Positions 45,788-59,582 of a DNA stretch of 64,000 nt are shown here, piece after piece (position 1 is the stretch's first letter; every line of letters begins with the position of its first letter). The stretch spans positions 5,209,501 to 5,273,500 of the forward strand of contig NC_081822.1 of the NCBI RefSeq assembly GCF_030704535.1, read 5' to 3'. A program made the position numbers and the translations under genes. The stretch is from Vitis vinifera (taxonomy: Eukaryota > Streptophyta > Magnoliopsida > Vitales > Vitaceae). The notes below the pieces were generated by a model, which worked only from the letters and a program-made list of their open reading frames with translations, did not search any database and was not told the DNA's origin.

Positions 45788-48700
45788 ATGGCGTTGATGA
45801 GGAAGAGGAAAGGAAGTGAAACTGATACATGTTTGAATCAATCTGGGGTTTTGTCATCATATCCTCGCAATTCTGGATCGGATTTGTCAGTTGTTAGGTC
45901 CCATTTTTCATTGGAAGATTATGCAAGGTTGAGGAAGAAGTGCAAAGAAGATGTGGGTAAAGTTGAACCTGTTGGTTCGTGTAAAAGTCGACTCACTGGT
46001 GCTGCCACCGTGCCTCCATGTGGGATCTCGTCATTGGTTCCATCTGGAAGAGGTCTTAAGAGGAAGATAGGGTGCATTGATGTGGCTACACAAATGGGTA
46101 GGAAGAACAAAATTGAGAATGACTATGCTTTGGGTGAAACAATTGGTCAGGGTAAATTCGGGTCAGTTTGGTTGTGCAGGAGTAGGATTAGTGGAGTTGA
46201 ATTTGCATGTAAGACCCTGAAGAAGGGAGAGGAAACGGTTCATCGGGAAGTAGAAATAATGCAGCATTTATCTGGCCATGCTGGTATTGTGACATTGCGG
46301 GCAGTGTACGAGGATCCTGAATGCTTTCATCTTGTGATGGAATTGTGCTCTGGGGGGCGATTGGTGGATCAGATGGTAGAAGAAGGGCAGTATTCAGAGC
46401 ACCGGGCTGCTAATATATTAAGGGAATTGATCTTGGTGATCAAGTATTGTCATGATATGGGGGTTGTACACAGAGACATAAAGCCCGAGAATATTCTTCT
46501 TACAGCTGCAGGAAAGTTGAAACTTGCTGATTTTGGCTTAGCCATGAGGGTCGCAAAGGGTAAATATCTGACACCTACATGCAATGAACCTGCATGTTCT
46601 GCTTATTTTTTTTGCACTGATTTTCATTTCAGTACTTAATAATTTAGAGGCATTTGCATGTCTTACATTGATGCTGTAGATAATATCAAGCTTTCTTAAA
46701 TCTGGTTTAGCTATGTACAGTGGGTTTGCACCATTATGGACACTTATTGCCATTGCTATTACTATAGTTTTCAACTTGTAAAATGATGATTTGTCATCAC
46801 ACATCACAAACCCTTGATTTTGATAACTGTTGCTATGTGTATGTGGATAACTCATCTTTGATAATAAACCTGTTGAGAGATGTATTTTTCACTAGTTCTT
46901 TTTATAGGCTATATTTTTTCCCCTTTTTTGTACCCTACCAGGGATCAAACCTAGGACCTCCCACATCCCCCTTTGCCACTTAAACGAGGCATAAAAAAAA
47001 TGTATTTTTTCACATTTATAATTAGAAGATTGTTTTAGATACCTTATGATTTTGTAATTGCGGTACAATGTCAATCAACCTTTCTGATACAAGATGATGC
47101 TAAAAAAAGATGCCACAAGTGATCTTATATTTTGTCTAAGGATCTGCTGGTTACTGAAATTTTGTGATGATGACTGTTTTTCCCAATTTCTCAGGAAAGT
47201 AACTAATTCTTGCCTGTAATTATCTCTGTGGTAAAATGCTCTTATCCGTGTGTTTATTGTGTTATACTCTTGATGACATCTACTTGCCTACTCAAGGTTG
47301 TGGAAATATGCTTACATCTCAATATGCTTACATTTTAGATGTTTCTATTCATGATAATATTCAGGATAGGGTTGCTCCTTTCTCCCCAAGCCCAAAAGAA
47401 GGAAAAAAAAAACCCTACAAACATAAGTGAATGACCATCATTTTCCTCTGTGTACTTTGGGGTGCTTTTTTGGTGTCTCTTTTCTTAATACACTTTTCTT
47501 TTTACCTATCAAAAAAAAGGTGAATGACCATCATTTGGAAACTTGGGTCCATTAGAGTCAAAGTCAGTTTATGTGGAGATCATGAGGGGTAGTAATTCTA
47601 TTTTCTTCTGGGCCTACTGGTTGATGCTATCTTTGTCCAGCTGAGATCCTCACCTCAAATGTGAGTGTTGAAGATGATTTATGGGAGTTTACAGCCCATA
47701 TATTTAGAAAGCTTCCCAAGCCAATTTTTTTTTTTTTATCAGTAAATGAGAATAGTATTGAAAAGCGCCAAAAAGGACGCACTAAAGTACACACAATGTA
47801 TACAACGGCAGCCAAAAAGCGCCAAAAAAAGGAAGAGAAAACAAAAAACTACTCCCTCCCTCAAATCGACCCCAACCAATCAATGAAATCATGGAACCTG
47901 CCTTTTATTCTGTTGCAGAATTTGAAACCTCTATGTTGCATGTTCCCTGATTTTTCATTTTGGAAAGGTGTGATCTGGGATTTGTAATGGATTAATAACT
48001 GGAAGGTTTCAGTAGCAAGAAAATCATAATCACTCTGAGTAATCCATGATTGGGTTTCTAGCATGGGATTAAAAAATGTGTTGGTAGAAAAAAAATTTCA
48101 GGTTTGGTGTAATCTTAATTCTTAAGAGAATGGTTTGGTGCTCCATGGTTTAAGCTTGCACTATCTATATGCAAACCATTGAGAAAGGTTTCAGCATGCT
48201 AGGGCTTGCAAAAACCGAAAGGTGAAAATGATATGAAAACATGCACTTTTTTTTTAAATATAATTTTTGGAAACTAGTTTTCTAAAAATCTCTTTAAAAA
48301 TGGCTTTGTTTCAAGGAAACTTCAAAGATGTGTTCACATTTTCATTTTTCTATAAAGAAAGGCACTACTGAAAAGGATGTTCCCATAGTTTTTTGAGATC
48401 TCATTTTTTGAGTTTTGTGAAGTTGAAAATCTACTTTTGCAAGCAATAAAGAAAGGCCCTCAGCAAATTATTAGGTCAATGAAAACCTATCTTTAAAAAA
48501 AAAAAAAAATGAAACACCCTCAGCTCTTCAAGATCTTATATCCCAGATTAATCTTTTAGGCCTGGCAATTGGGGTTGTGTTAGGGATGGTTGGAGGTTCT
48601 TGTGTTGAGTTCCAGCAGGGAAAAAAATTTTACCCATCAAGAGAGATCTTATAACCCAGATTGAGTTTGATATTTAAATTTTTTTTTTTTTTTATGCTGA

Positions 48701-50335
48701 GTTATCCATGGGAAGTGGCCCAAGTCTTCTGCAATGATCCACCTATACTAGGGAGGTGAATGAATTGCATTGTTCCTTTCCCCAAGAAAATTAATCTTAT
48801 GATTTACAGTATCAATAAATTGGAAGTGATACATGAGTCATCAAAGGGTTAGTTAGAATTGCAGTCCTGGAGGCCTTGGTTGCAGTGCTTAAGAATCCAA
48901 GTTTGTGTTTATTTGGGACCTGTTTCAGGTACAAGTGAAGATTTACAGTGCTATGGAGATCACATTTAAAAAAACAATACAACAAATGCAATAGATTTGG
49001 AGTATATTATATACATGGTGTACATTTTGGAATCTCAACATGTTCTATTTTATCTTCCATGATTCAGCTACAGAAAAAAGATATTTAACATGAGAAAATT
49101 CATGATTGGAATGTTTGGTGTTTATTATTCTACTTGTATGATATGATTTTTCATAGTGGATATTAATTTTTTTTTTTAATTTGTTTCTACTATGTAAATA
49201 TTATCACAAATTTGCATGTATTGTAGTGAATGCACTGCCCCAACCCTTTAAGCCCATCAAAAGGTTTAATAACTTTTCCTTTAAGCTGCTTAGTGTTTCC
49301 ATTACAGAACTTATAAGCTTTACCATTTTAATGATTTAGACTTGGCTGTGAAGAATAATGCTTTTGTGTGCCTTGCACTTGGATGGGTAGCATATGTATG
49401 TTGTTTTGCTAACTGAGATTACGTCCCTAACTTCTAAGAGGTCATGTTTTGACAGGAAATTTGCCCCATTATTTTCCGTACTACTTTTAAGTTATGCAAT
49501 AGCTTTGCCTGAATCTTATTAAATGAACATTATTAACCACAGGTCAAAGCTTGTCTGGTTTGGCTGGAAGTCCTGCATATGTTGCTCCAGAAGTTTTATT
49601 AGGGAATTATTCAGAGAAAGTTGATATCTGGAGTGCTGGTGTCCTCCTACATGCTCTCTTGGTTGGTATGCTCCCTTTCCGAGGTGATTCATTACAAGCG
49701 GTCTTTGAGGCCATCAAGAATGTAAAGCTTGATTTCCACACGGGAATATGGGAGTCAATATCTAAACCTGCACGTGATCTGATTGAGCGAATGCTCACAA
49801 GGGATGTTTCTGCAAGGATAACAGCAGAAGAAGTACTAAGTAAGTTCCCAAATCATTATTCATAAGCATATGCTGTCTGCTTTTATTGGGTTTTCTTTAC
49901 CCCTTATTTTATCTATTTTTGCATCACGTCTTTTGACAAAGTTCTTGATGCTAAATGATTCATAGCACTGAGTAATAATTTGATGGGTTTGTCTCAGGAC
50001 ATCCATGGATTTTGTTCTTCACTGAGCGTACATTAAATACACTGTCCATCAAGTCCAAAGTGAAGAGCCAACAGGTTGCATCTGAGCTGTCAGATAGACG
50101 TAGGATACGAGGTGGCCCTTTAGGTGATGCTTTGGGTCCAGTTTCTTTTTCTGGAAGTTCAAGTTGTAAGTCAGAAGACCAGGATGACGCTGGCTTAGTT
50201 GATGCACTGGCAGTGGCAATTTCACATGTGAGGATCTCCAAACCAAAGAGGAGCAGACTCTGTGAGCCAGCCTGCCCAGTACAGCAGCAGTGTTCTTCTA
50301 ACATGAAGGCTAACAATCTATGTAAAGCATTTTGA
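45788..50335 (+). CDS. PEPKR2: Serine/threonine protein kinase PEPKR2
   Basis: Three exons, 45788-46559, 49543-49839 and 49998-50335, join in frame to 468 aa, near the length of Arabidopsis PEPKR2. A non-catalytic N-terminus of about 105 residues with basic patches precedes the kinase. The kinase is related to PEP-carboxylase kinases and to the calcium-dependent kinase group, without EF hands. Motifs: IGQGKFGSVWLC glycine loop, ACKTLKK lysine, HRDIKPENILL catalytic loop, DFGLAMR, then GSPAYVAPEVLLG and DIWSAGVLLHALLVGMLPF in exon 2. The tail after HPWILFFTERT is serine-rich with a basic KPKRSR stretch. The join between exons 1 and 2 lies in the activation segment. All catalytic residues are present. 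The substrate is not known from sequence. The start at 45788 follows a leader acceptor. Confidence 0.93.
46900..46995 (-). repeat. Possible tRNA-derived SINE fragment in PEPKR2 intron 1
   Basis: Read on the minus strand, TTAAGTGGCAAAGGGGG (box A-like) is followed about 20-30 bases later by GGTTTGATCCC (box B-like), then an A-rich stretch. Weak evidence; no target duplication was identified. Confidence 0.35.
47427..47536 (+). mobile_element. Tiny 5'-truncated LINE insertion with 17-bp target duplication
   Basis: GTGAATGACCATCATTT occurs at 47427-47443 and 47520-47536. The 76 bases between them end in TTTACCTATCAAAAAAAAG, the usual plant LINE tail. A perfect 17-bp duplication and an A tail demonstrate retrotransposition, here within PEPKR2 intron 1. 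Confidence 0.9.
47729..47880 (-). mobile_element. LINE 3' end in PEPKR2 intron 1
   Basis: A T-run at 47729-47739 is followed by sequence like other LINE tails of the window (ATTGAAAAGCGCCAAAAAGG, GTACACACAATGTATACAAC) and AATCGACCCCAACCAATCAA, which parallels the tail end of the larger LINE. Antisense to the gene. Its length and target duplication are uncertain. Confidence 0.6.
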
Positions 50336-52964
50336 TCCTTCAACGGCACCAGCTGACGGACTGACACCACTGATATCATATCTCCACGGTTTTTTTCAGT
50401 TGGGGATCCGAAGTTGACCTGTCATGATGCAATTTTAATGGTTGAAGTGAATGACCACGAGCTGACATATAACTGAAACAAAGTGGTAACTCGGGCTTGC
50501 AAACCTTGGAATTTAGACTCAATTGTTTGATTTTTAAGTTTGCTGCGTTTAGCTTAACAATAACCATAACCTGATCAATGGGTGGTTCATGTACAAATTT
50601 GTAAATAATATGAATGAGGGTTTGCGTTGACTTGTCCAATATTTTGGGTTTGGATAGTAGTGTAGTAATGTGGTTCAATGAGATAGTTGTCAAGTAAATG
50701 GGTGATGGAAGAGATCAGGTATTTATAGATTTGACCATCGAGTAGATCCAGAATGTGGACCACCTCCTCAGCATAGCGTGGGCAGTGAAGCGAAGGTGAT
50801 GAATTCCTTTCTCTTCTCCCCTCGCATTCTTCTACCTTCACTGCCATGATTCTTTGTGGTTTTAGAGGTGGTGGCGGTGAGGAATTGTTTGCTTCACAGG
50901 TGCAATCAACGTTGGGCCTGTGAGCACCAAATAACGACGCTATTTTTGTGTGGACCTTTAGCGACTCTCAGCACGGTCCTGTAGAGGCCGTATCTGAAAC
51001 ACTAGATCTAGACAGAATATGAGAATCAGAATCAATTTCATTTATATTCACTGATGTGTTTTCAATATTTTTTTAGCATATGAATCTATATTAAAAGTAT
51101 GAACAATTGTATAACATAAGTTCATTGAAGGTGGAATATAAGTCTTTTCATCTCATACCTTACCTCTATAACATAATGTCTTTACATGATGACACAGAAA
51201 ATGCCTTTTCATTTCGTACCTCTAAAACATGGAAGATATATTTTCATTTTGTACCTCTAAAACATAATGACATTGGTCATTACTATCGTCGGACTATAAA
51301 AGTAAAAAGTGTTTTATAATTAATTATTTTCTTCCCAAAATACCTCTATTAATTTATTTAATATAGTATAACTATTCAATTTTCACACTTTTTATTTATA
51401 ATTTATCATTAAGTTATCAAAATTTAACTTACCTTTATTATCTATTTATTATAATTATTAAAATCAAATTAAAACCATCCAAGTGTAACCTATCCTAACT
51501 ATTCCTTTTTAAATGAACTCTATTTATTAATACCATAGAGCTATTCAACTTCAACTTCTTTATTTATTTATAAGTTATCATTTAAATTGTTCTCGATTAT
51601 TTATAGTATTTGAATATTAAAAAAAATTAAATTGAATTACAATATTGAATCCATCTTGTTCCATTGTCACACTTTTATCATTTTTAGCTTATTTTTTATT
51701 TAAAAATATTAAAATTGTTTAGTTTTTGGGAAATTGTGGTGGATGAGTAGCCAGGTGTCCTTCACTTTTTAAATTATTTTTTATTTTAATATGAGTAAAT
51801 TGGGTATTAAATATAATTGAGTAAAACTTTTTCTTTTGATCATGGTTGTTAATATATTTATTTCTTTTGTTTTCATTATGGGTTAAAAGGGGAAATCTTT
51901 GTCAATATTTTCTCTTATAGTTAAATTATAATTTTTTTTATACATTTTATCTTTTCATTATTTAATTGAGAAAGGACTCTTGGCCGTACTATTGAGGCTC
52001 TAAGTAATTAAGAATAGAAAATCACTCATCTTGGGTGGACTTAACAGTTGTATGCTTTTGATAATTATCCATTCTGCATTTAGCCACCCAACATTTGTTG
52101 TGGGTACACTAGATGCATGATGCATCCTTCTCAGTCCCTTGGTATTTGGGAAAAAGGTCTTGGCAATGCTCTAATGCCCATACTAAATGCATCTTGCTTG
52201 ATTCTTTCATATTGAGATAAGGTAATTTCAATACTATAATACCTACATTAATTATGGATTAAATTGTTTTATGACGTGTTGAACCTAGTTCCCATACCAC
52301 TTTCAGGGGTGAACAAACCCATTAAAAACTATTGTAACCCCAAATGGTAGAGAGTCGATATCAAGGTACCAAAACTTACTATTGAGGTAAGTTATTGGGG
52401 AAGATAAACTTATTATTCTTAAAGTAAGTTTTATTTGTTGAACGATGATTCATCCACTTGACACTATTGGATCACTAAGATCATTGTCATTCTTATTTGA
52501 CAAATGAGTTTTATCTCTTTTTTGCCTTTGCACTTAAGTATTAATCTCGATCCAATCCAAGGAAATCTTTACCTATCTTTGTTATTTTTTAGAAAGTTTA
52601 CACCTTATAAAAGCTCTCCGTCCGACACAAATTTAGAATTCTAACCCTTCCATTGTAGTATCCCAAACTTAAAATTCTAGCTCCTCTATTATAGTATCTC
52701 ACTAATGGCTTAAGCTTCCCAAATGATAACATTATTTGACCTCTGACTAACTTGTGAATAACTTTTAATATTAAATCTTATTTATTTATTTTTATTATCA
52801 ATTCTAATTATTGTCATTCTCATGGTTGTGTTGGTCCTATTTGCATATAAACTATAAAAAATATCATCAAGTCATTATTATTAAATGTTACAAGATGTTA
52901 GAATGAAAATATTCAAAGATACTAAGATAACAAAAAAAAAAAAGGCTAACATAAATATGAATAT

Positions 52965-53033
<69 letters not shown>

Positions 53034-53690
53034 CATATTTTATGAACTAAAATATTATGAGTTTTTTATTCACATGAACATACTCTCAATTAGTAACAAC
53101 AAAAAATTTTGGATTTATTTGATAATAGTTTACAATGATTTTTGAGAATAATTTTTAAAAATGGTTTATAATGTTTTATAGAACAAAAACCTCTATGAAA
53201 ATTTGAAAATTTTGTTTTTACATGAAAAAAAGTGTGTTTTTAGCATCTGGAATAAAAATATCAAGAAATTGATAGCACACTTTTCTCGTTAAATATGTTT
53301 TAAAAATATTTTTTTATATATATAATAGTTTATTTTTAACCATATTCAAAAATTTTATAATTATTTTTAAAAAAAATTCATTGGAAAAAATGTAAAAAAA
53401 AAAAACCAAATTATTTTGTAATTATTTTTTATAATTAACCCAAAGTTGAATGTTTTAAGAGATAAATAAGCAACAACTTATGATGGTCCATGCTCCTATG
53501 TCGAAACATGTTTCCTTATAAAATTTGAAAACATTTGCCCCTTGGTATTTGGTATTTAAATTCCGTCCAAGGGCTCCAGATTCCACACCGTAAGATTTTG
53601 ATTATCTAAATCCGGAGCCAACGGTGGATTTCTGGCTTGACAACATCACCGTCGGCATTAATCAATAATTCTATATATTCAACACTAACG
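50336..53690. other. PEPKR2 3' flank and AT-rich intergenic DNA, no gene seen
   Basis: 50336-50900 is the 3' untranslated and flanking part of PEPKR2. An antisense frame of 86 codons at 50587-50847 has no recognisable family. The rest is AT-rich, with short T- and A-runs. Confidence 0.5.
52966..53029. repeat. TACA/AT compound microsatellite
   Basis: About six TACA repeats followed by an AT dinucleotide run of nearly 40 bases. Confidence 0.9.
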
Positions 53691-53759
53691 TACTGATTGG
53701 AGATTGAAATTGATTCTTCTGCTTCTAGGATCTCTGTTCTCTTGCTGCCTTTCTTCTCC

Positions 53760-56700
53760 ATGGCGTCCACTTCACACAGAGGTGCTCCCTATTATGGCGC
53801 TGATCCTTATCGATCCAGGTACTCACCGCAACTTTCATTCCTTTTGATTCCCGAGAGAGGGAAATAAAATTTTCCGCGATTTCTCATAAGCGAAACTTAG
53901 GGTTTCGCATTCTTCTTATTTTATTTGTTTATTTATTTATTTTTATTTTGGGTGGTGCTCCTTGACTGCAGAGAAGGTCTTACCACGAGAGCGGCGGCTG
54001 GTTCTGATGAAATTCAATTGCGTATTGATCCATTGAACGCAGATTTGGACGATGAGATCACTGGTCTCCGGAGTCAGATTCGGCAGTTGAAAGGCGTAAT
54101 TATTTCTCTCTCGCCCTTTTCTTTTCGAGATATTCGTTGGATGGAACTGGCAGTATTGTGATCGATACATGTATTTCTGGAGAAAATGTTAAATTCTTAT
54201 TATTTGCCATTTTTGGTTCGGCTTGGTGCATCTGTTCTGCAGTCTATTAATTGTAGGAAAAGAAGAGAAAAGAAAATTAGATTTTGAGTGGCATATATTT
54301 TTTCAGGAACAAGAAAACAAAAACCTCATTGGGATCAAAAGGTTCAGTCAAGCTATTTTCTATATTTGTAGTTCGTATTTGTTCTTTGCTTTCACTTGTT
54401 TATGCTGTGATTTTGTATTTGATTGCTTAAAATATTTTTGAATGACTTAAATTTGATGAATAGATATTTGTATGCTCTCCTGCTCGGTTTGGTACCAGCT
54501 CATCTGGGAAAAGATCAAATCTGTGTTCTTCCTGATAGAGCATCATTTTGAAGATTATCAAGACCTCTAATTGTCACTTTTCTAGAAACCCAGGACCAAA
54601 TTATTGTCTTCGTATTGTCAACTCTCGGGGACAAGTTTTAAATCCATGTATTGTTAGAATGGTTTAGAAGTTGCATGCACTTCCTCGGTTAGGAGCCCTC
54701 ATTTTCTTATCATTATAATGTTTGAATAAACTTATATATGTGTTTAATCTCATTATTCAATTGTTGTCTTAAAACTTTATTATCATTTTTAAATTTTCTT
54801 GGCTCTTATTAAACTACGATTATGCAGGTTGCACAAGAGATAGAGTCAGAAGCAACATTTCAGAATGATCTCATCAATAAATTGGTATGCTATATCAACT
54901 ATCCCTTTGCTTGGAGGTTTCTTGTTAGATTCTTTGTTACTGAATTTTGGTCTAAATACTTCCTGTGAGAAATCTAGATATTTTGACAATGATTGGAGGA
55001 ATCATTGCTTTATCATATCATCAACATGTTGAATTATAAATTAAGTCATCTAATTTGATGATAGATCTGCTACATGAAATTTCAACTCAATATTGTAGTG
55101 TTTAGCACTTATTTGTTTCTTTCTTCCTTTCCTTTCCTTAAGATTCAAACAAAGCTATTAGGAAAATTTAGGGAATTTTTTCTGAGCATTGGGCAACAAA
55201 TAAAATACCTACATATAATTGTACCCGATAACAAATAACATACCTATGAATGTCCTGCTATTAATGCCTGAATGTAAGATTTAATTATCTGAGGTGTAAA
55301 GCCAATGGTGGCATCTTTCTCCTTGACTTGATGTTATTTAATACCAAACATTCACCTTACTCCATATGTTTGTGAAACTCTTTGATCTTTGTAAAAGTAA
55401 TCTTTTATTCTGTACAGTAGGTTCACAATTGAATGAGCAGTTGGAGGTGGCTATTAAAGAGAGTTCTATATGACAAAAATTGAATGGAGTGTAGGACCTA
55501 AAACCTTTTGCTTTGCCTATGTTACTTTTCATGGAAAAAGGTTTACCTATCAAATAGAAAAAAACAATGTTTTTGGAACTAGACTAAACATTTAATCAGA
55601 AATGTTATTGGTTCATGGTTCAATGGTAAGACCGGTGGTTGAAATTTTTTATAATATTTTATTTTTTATATTTGATATTTTAAATGATAAAGATAAACAT
55701 AATTTAAATTTTATTAAATAGAATATGTATAATGTTTAAGTACGAAGATATATTTAAGATGAAAAGAAAATTATATTCAAATTATTATATTAATTAATTT
55801 ATATTATTTTCATATGTATTATTATATAATTATTATAAAAATAAATATGAATATAAATATTAATATTGCTATATATATATATTTTAGTTTACAACAATAT
55901 TGATTAAAAAGATTGCATAACTTGGTGGTTCAATCCTTGTTATTACAATTGGAGGTTTGTGGTTCAAGTCCTCTAAAATACAAAGTTTCTTTTCCTTACC
56001 TTACAATCAATCCCACATCGGAAGAATATGAATTGCTTGTTGGTGGGTTAGGTCATAAGTAATGTTGGTTGAAGAGGTGATGGGAGCCAATATCATTGTG
56101 GTCAAACAAGGTTTTCAAGGAATCGAACGGTTTGTCTAGCTTGATGACCTAATAGTTGGTGTTGTTGGTTCAAATAGTTCAACATCGATCCAACTCATAA
56201 ATGGTTCACTTTAGCCAACTGAATTGGAAAGGCTGCGGGTTGATGGTCTAACTAAAGAGGACGTTGGTTGACGATCTGGCTAGAGAGGTTGCCGATTGAC
56301 AGTCTAATTGGCTAGATTGGCTGATCTAGTGCAGTTTTCAAAACCTTGGAAAAAAGAACAAGAAAAAACTAATGAAGTCTCTACTAGTTTGCCAATAAAG
56401 TCTGTCTGTTGGAACTTTGGAAATATAAGAAGCGCTCATGCATGATTTAAGCCTAGGGTTGTAATTTTGCGGGTTGGATCAAGTTGATGGCTAACCCGAA
56501 CATAACTTGAATTGAAAAATAATTAATCTAGGAGTAACCCAACCTAACCTCTTACTAGATTTATTCAATCCAAGGCCAACCCAAGCTCGTTTTTCTAAGT
56601 TAGAATTGAATTCGATCGATTGGATTAGATTTGGATTGTTGTATAATTCAAAATCCATCCACAATGTTTTTAATTTTTTTGATATATTTATATTAAAATT

Positions 56701-57445
56701 TAAATAATAAATGGGACAAAGTTTTGAAATAATAATAAAAAAGTAAAAAAAAAAAATTGTAAACCTACCTTTTTGGAAAAATGAAAAGGTATACGATATA
56801 ATTATAATTTGATGTTTTTCCTTAAAAATTAAAAAAAGAAAGATAATATTATTGTATAAGATAATATATAAATATTATAAAAATATTGAATCAGGTTTGG
56901 GTTAAGCTTAAATTATCCAAACCTTGGCTCGAATCCAATCTACATTGATTTCAGGTTGAACAAACTTAAAGTAAACCCCATTCGACTATTAAAAATGATT
57001 ATCCATGTTTTGCCTAAAGGTCGAGTACCTATCCAAGTTGCACCCTTAGTTAAGCCTACCTCAACTTCCCCATAAGAGAAGAGTTACTCACGAGAGTTTG
57101 GGGAAAGTGTTCAAATGTAAAAGTTTATTTATAAGATCATGGTGATGTTTGGAATAATAGTTTGCCTAATTGGGTTGGATTAGAGCAATCACTTATATTG
57201 CTCATGTTCCCCGTGTCTGCTAGGAAAAAGGTAGGTATTGGATGGAAGGTGTTTTTTATTTCTATTTTTGGTTTTATGTATTCATTATTATTTTTTAAAG
57301 AGAATCTAGATGGTCTGTTGGTGTTAATTCAAACCTGGTTCAAAGTCAGTATTGATTATTGAATTGAGAGATCTTGAGACGGATCTATTGTGGTATCGTG
57401 GATTGATATCGAGTGATGCTTACAATACGCTAGTTAAAAGTTCAA

Positions 57446-57496
<51 letters not shown>

Positions 57497-58274
57497 TAGA
57501 TATGCACAACTTAATAAAAATATATTTAACATATTTGATGTTTAAACAATCATAAAATATGCTTGGACTGTATACGATACTATTGAGAATTCAGAACTCT
57601 ACTTTGCAAGTGATTAATTTTTTACTTGAAACACATAATTTCTCAGTCATTTTCACATTGAATGATGTGACACTGATATGACTTTGGAACTTACACAGGC
57701 TCAACACCATGGTGCAAATTTGGCCATATCAGTCACAACTTGGTCATAATTACACTATGACTCGGCTGTATTGACTGATTTTCTGTTGCATTTGGAAAAT
57801 CTTATATTGGGTCTTGGTATTGTCTCAGCAATGACCATTCTGGAAAGATCCAGCCAATGCTTTGAACCTTGAATTAAGTAGCTTTTCCAAATTCTAGAAG
57901 GAAAAAAAAATGTTAATGAGCCTATTGTTTCTTTTTTAATTTTAGTCCATGAATCTGTGGCATATTTTTTGACTAGTTTATCCATGATTTTTGTCATATA
58001 AGCATGGGAGGTGGATTATTCTTGCATATATGCTAGCAATTTAGCATCCTTTCCCCCTGATGTGACGGCAGGACTGCATTCTGAAAGCTTTATTTTCTCT
58101 GGTCCATAACAGCAAATGACCCTGGTCAGAGCTGAAGCAGGGGTTAAGAACAACTTAAGGCAATTGAAAAGGAGCATCATCCAGGAGGGATCAAGCCATG
58201 TCATCCATGTGGTTCTTTTTGCACTACTTTGTTTCACGGTAATCTACCTGTGGTCTAAAATTTCCAGAAGATGA
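53760..58274 (+). CDS. BET1-like SNARE protein
   Basis: Four exons: 53760-53818, 53972-54095, 54828-54884 and 58113-58274, in frame for 133 aa. N-terminus MASTSHRGAPYYGADPYRSR, then a SNARE coiled coil (about residues 45-105: RIDPLNADLDDEITGLRSQI, QLKGVAQEIESEATFQNDLI, then MTLVRAEAGVKNNLRQL), ending in a single membrane anchor (about 112-130, VIHVVLFALLCFTVIYLW) and SKISRR. BET1-type Qc-SNAREs act in vesicle fusion between ER and Golgi; Arabidopsis At4g14600 is the closest I recall. All junctions are GT-AG and in phase. Intron 3 (54885-58112) is the longest and contains a hAT-type MITE and a CA microsatellite. The last exon opens with QMTLVRAEAG and contains the whole anchor. Confidence 0.92.
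56454..57048. mobile_element. Non-autonomous hAT-type element (595 bp) in intron 3 of the BET1-like gene
   Basis: The left end TAGGGTTGTAA at 56454 is the inverse of the right end TTGCACCCTTA (57048), allowing two or three mismatches. The flanks are TTTAAGCC (56446-56453) and GTTAAGCC (57049-57056), identical in seven of eight bases: the 8-bp duplication expected of hAT elements. TAGGG-TG ends suit the family. No transposase is encoded. Older than the MULE, judging by mismatches. Confidence 0.75.
57448..57494. repeat. AC/CA microsatellite, about 23 units
   Basis: A perfect dinucleotide tract within intron 3 of the BET1-like gene. Likely length-polymorphic. Confidence 0.97.
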
Positions 58275-59582
58275 AGAGTATTGAGTTTGTTGTGCCCCTA
58301 CTCTACCAAAGAATCTGCTGATTGGACAAAAGGCTCATTCTGAACTCTGGCCAGAAGTTGAAATGCAGTTCCACTGTAAATCCTTCCCCAATTACCTTGT
58401 CAGTTGTTATAACATTTTTAAAAAGCTTAGTTTAATCTTCCAATACTGCAGTTAGAATTCTAACTTTTGCTTGGCAAAGGAAAGAATGTTATATATTAAA
58501 CACATACTAGAGTTAACTAGTCTGCGAGTAATGATCTCTCTAATGAGGAAGCATTGTTCAATTCTTATTAAGCTTTGTTATGCAAATTTATCTTGTGAAT
58601 GGCTAATAAAAAAGAGGAAACTAGCATACATAGGAACTGGATTTCAGCTGCAACTTGGTAATAGCGCCCTTGGAGGTTTCTGTCAACTGACTTAACCTTG
58701 CTTGGTTGAGGACATTGCGGGCCTCCTCTGTCTTCCTTTTGAGTTGTCTTGCTTTTGGTTATACAATTGTCATCATTTTTTGGATTAACATAATGTTTTT
58801 ATTTTATTTTATTTTACCCTTTGATCCAACCTTTTTATATCATGTACCTGAAGAAAACTTTTGAGAAGGAATTACTTTTTATTGGCTACTGGAATCTAGA
58901 GGGTTTGAAAGGGTAAACAAATGATGGTCTATATGCAGTTCACTTCTTTCCTTTATTTTAACTAGGTCAATGCTTGCCTTTAAACCTCTAGTGTTTCTGT
59001 TTGTGAATTTTTCCTCGTATCAAGCATTATGAGTGAGCTGTTTTGATGTCTAAATTGCTTGCAATTGCTGTTGGGTATCATTTCACTCAAAAACTGAAGC
59101 ATCCAACGTTTTCAAAGTAGTTCATGGGATCACCCAAAATGGGACATGGAAGCTCAAAGTTATGGTTTATCATACAGCTTGCTTGGACAATGACAATGTT
59201 CTCAACTGTAGGTGAGTCTCCTGCAAGTGGATGTTGTTCTGAAGCTTCAAATTTTGCAGTGTTGTAACCTGATGCTATCCTCTAAATGTTGATGCTTCAA
59301 TCTGATTCTTTGTCTGTCATTCCTAGTTTCTGGACTTCAGATCCCAAGCAAGTCAATGAGCTAATCTCTGCTAGGTTTTTGTAGGATCAGTCATGTCTAC
59401 TATACGTGTTTCTCTATTTTACAATGGAGATAATGCATATGGTAACTGATCTACTACTGTTTCACCATCTTAGTCTTCGTTAATGTATTTCCTGTTGCAC
59501 CCATGTGATAAAAACCTTGCATGTGATATACTTGTACCCTTACATCCCCTACAAGTGGAAGTTTTATAAACAACGTGTTTGG
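58275..59582. other. 3' flank of the BET1-like gene, no further gene seen
   Basis: Moderately AT-rich transcribed or intergenic sequence after the stop codon. No coding signal of recognisable family. The 74-codon frame at 58471-58695 looks like chance. Confidence 0.5.

Noticed and set aside
55610-55975. tRNA-like box A and box B words (TGGTTCAATGGTAAG and GGTTCAAGTCC)
   Set aside because: They are some 330 bases apart with AT-rich DNA between, and no cloverleaf can be drawn; at most a disrupted SINE.
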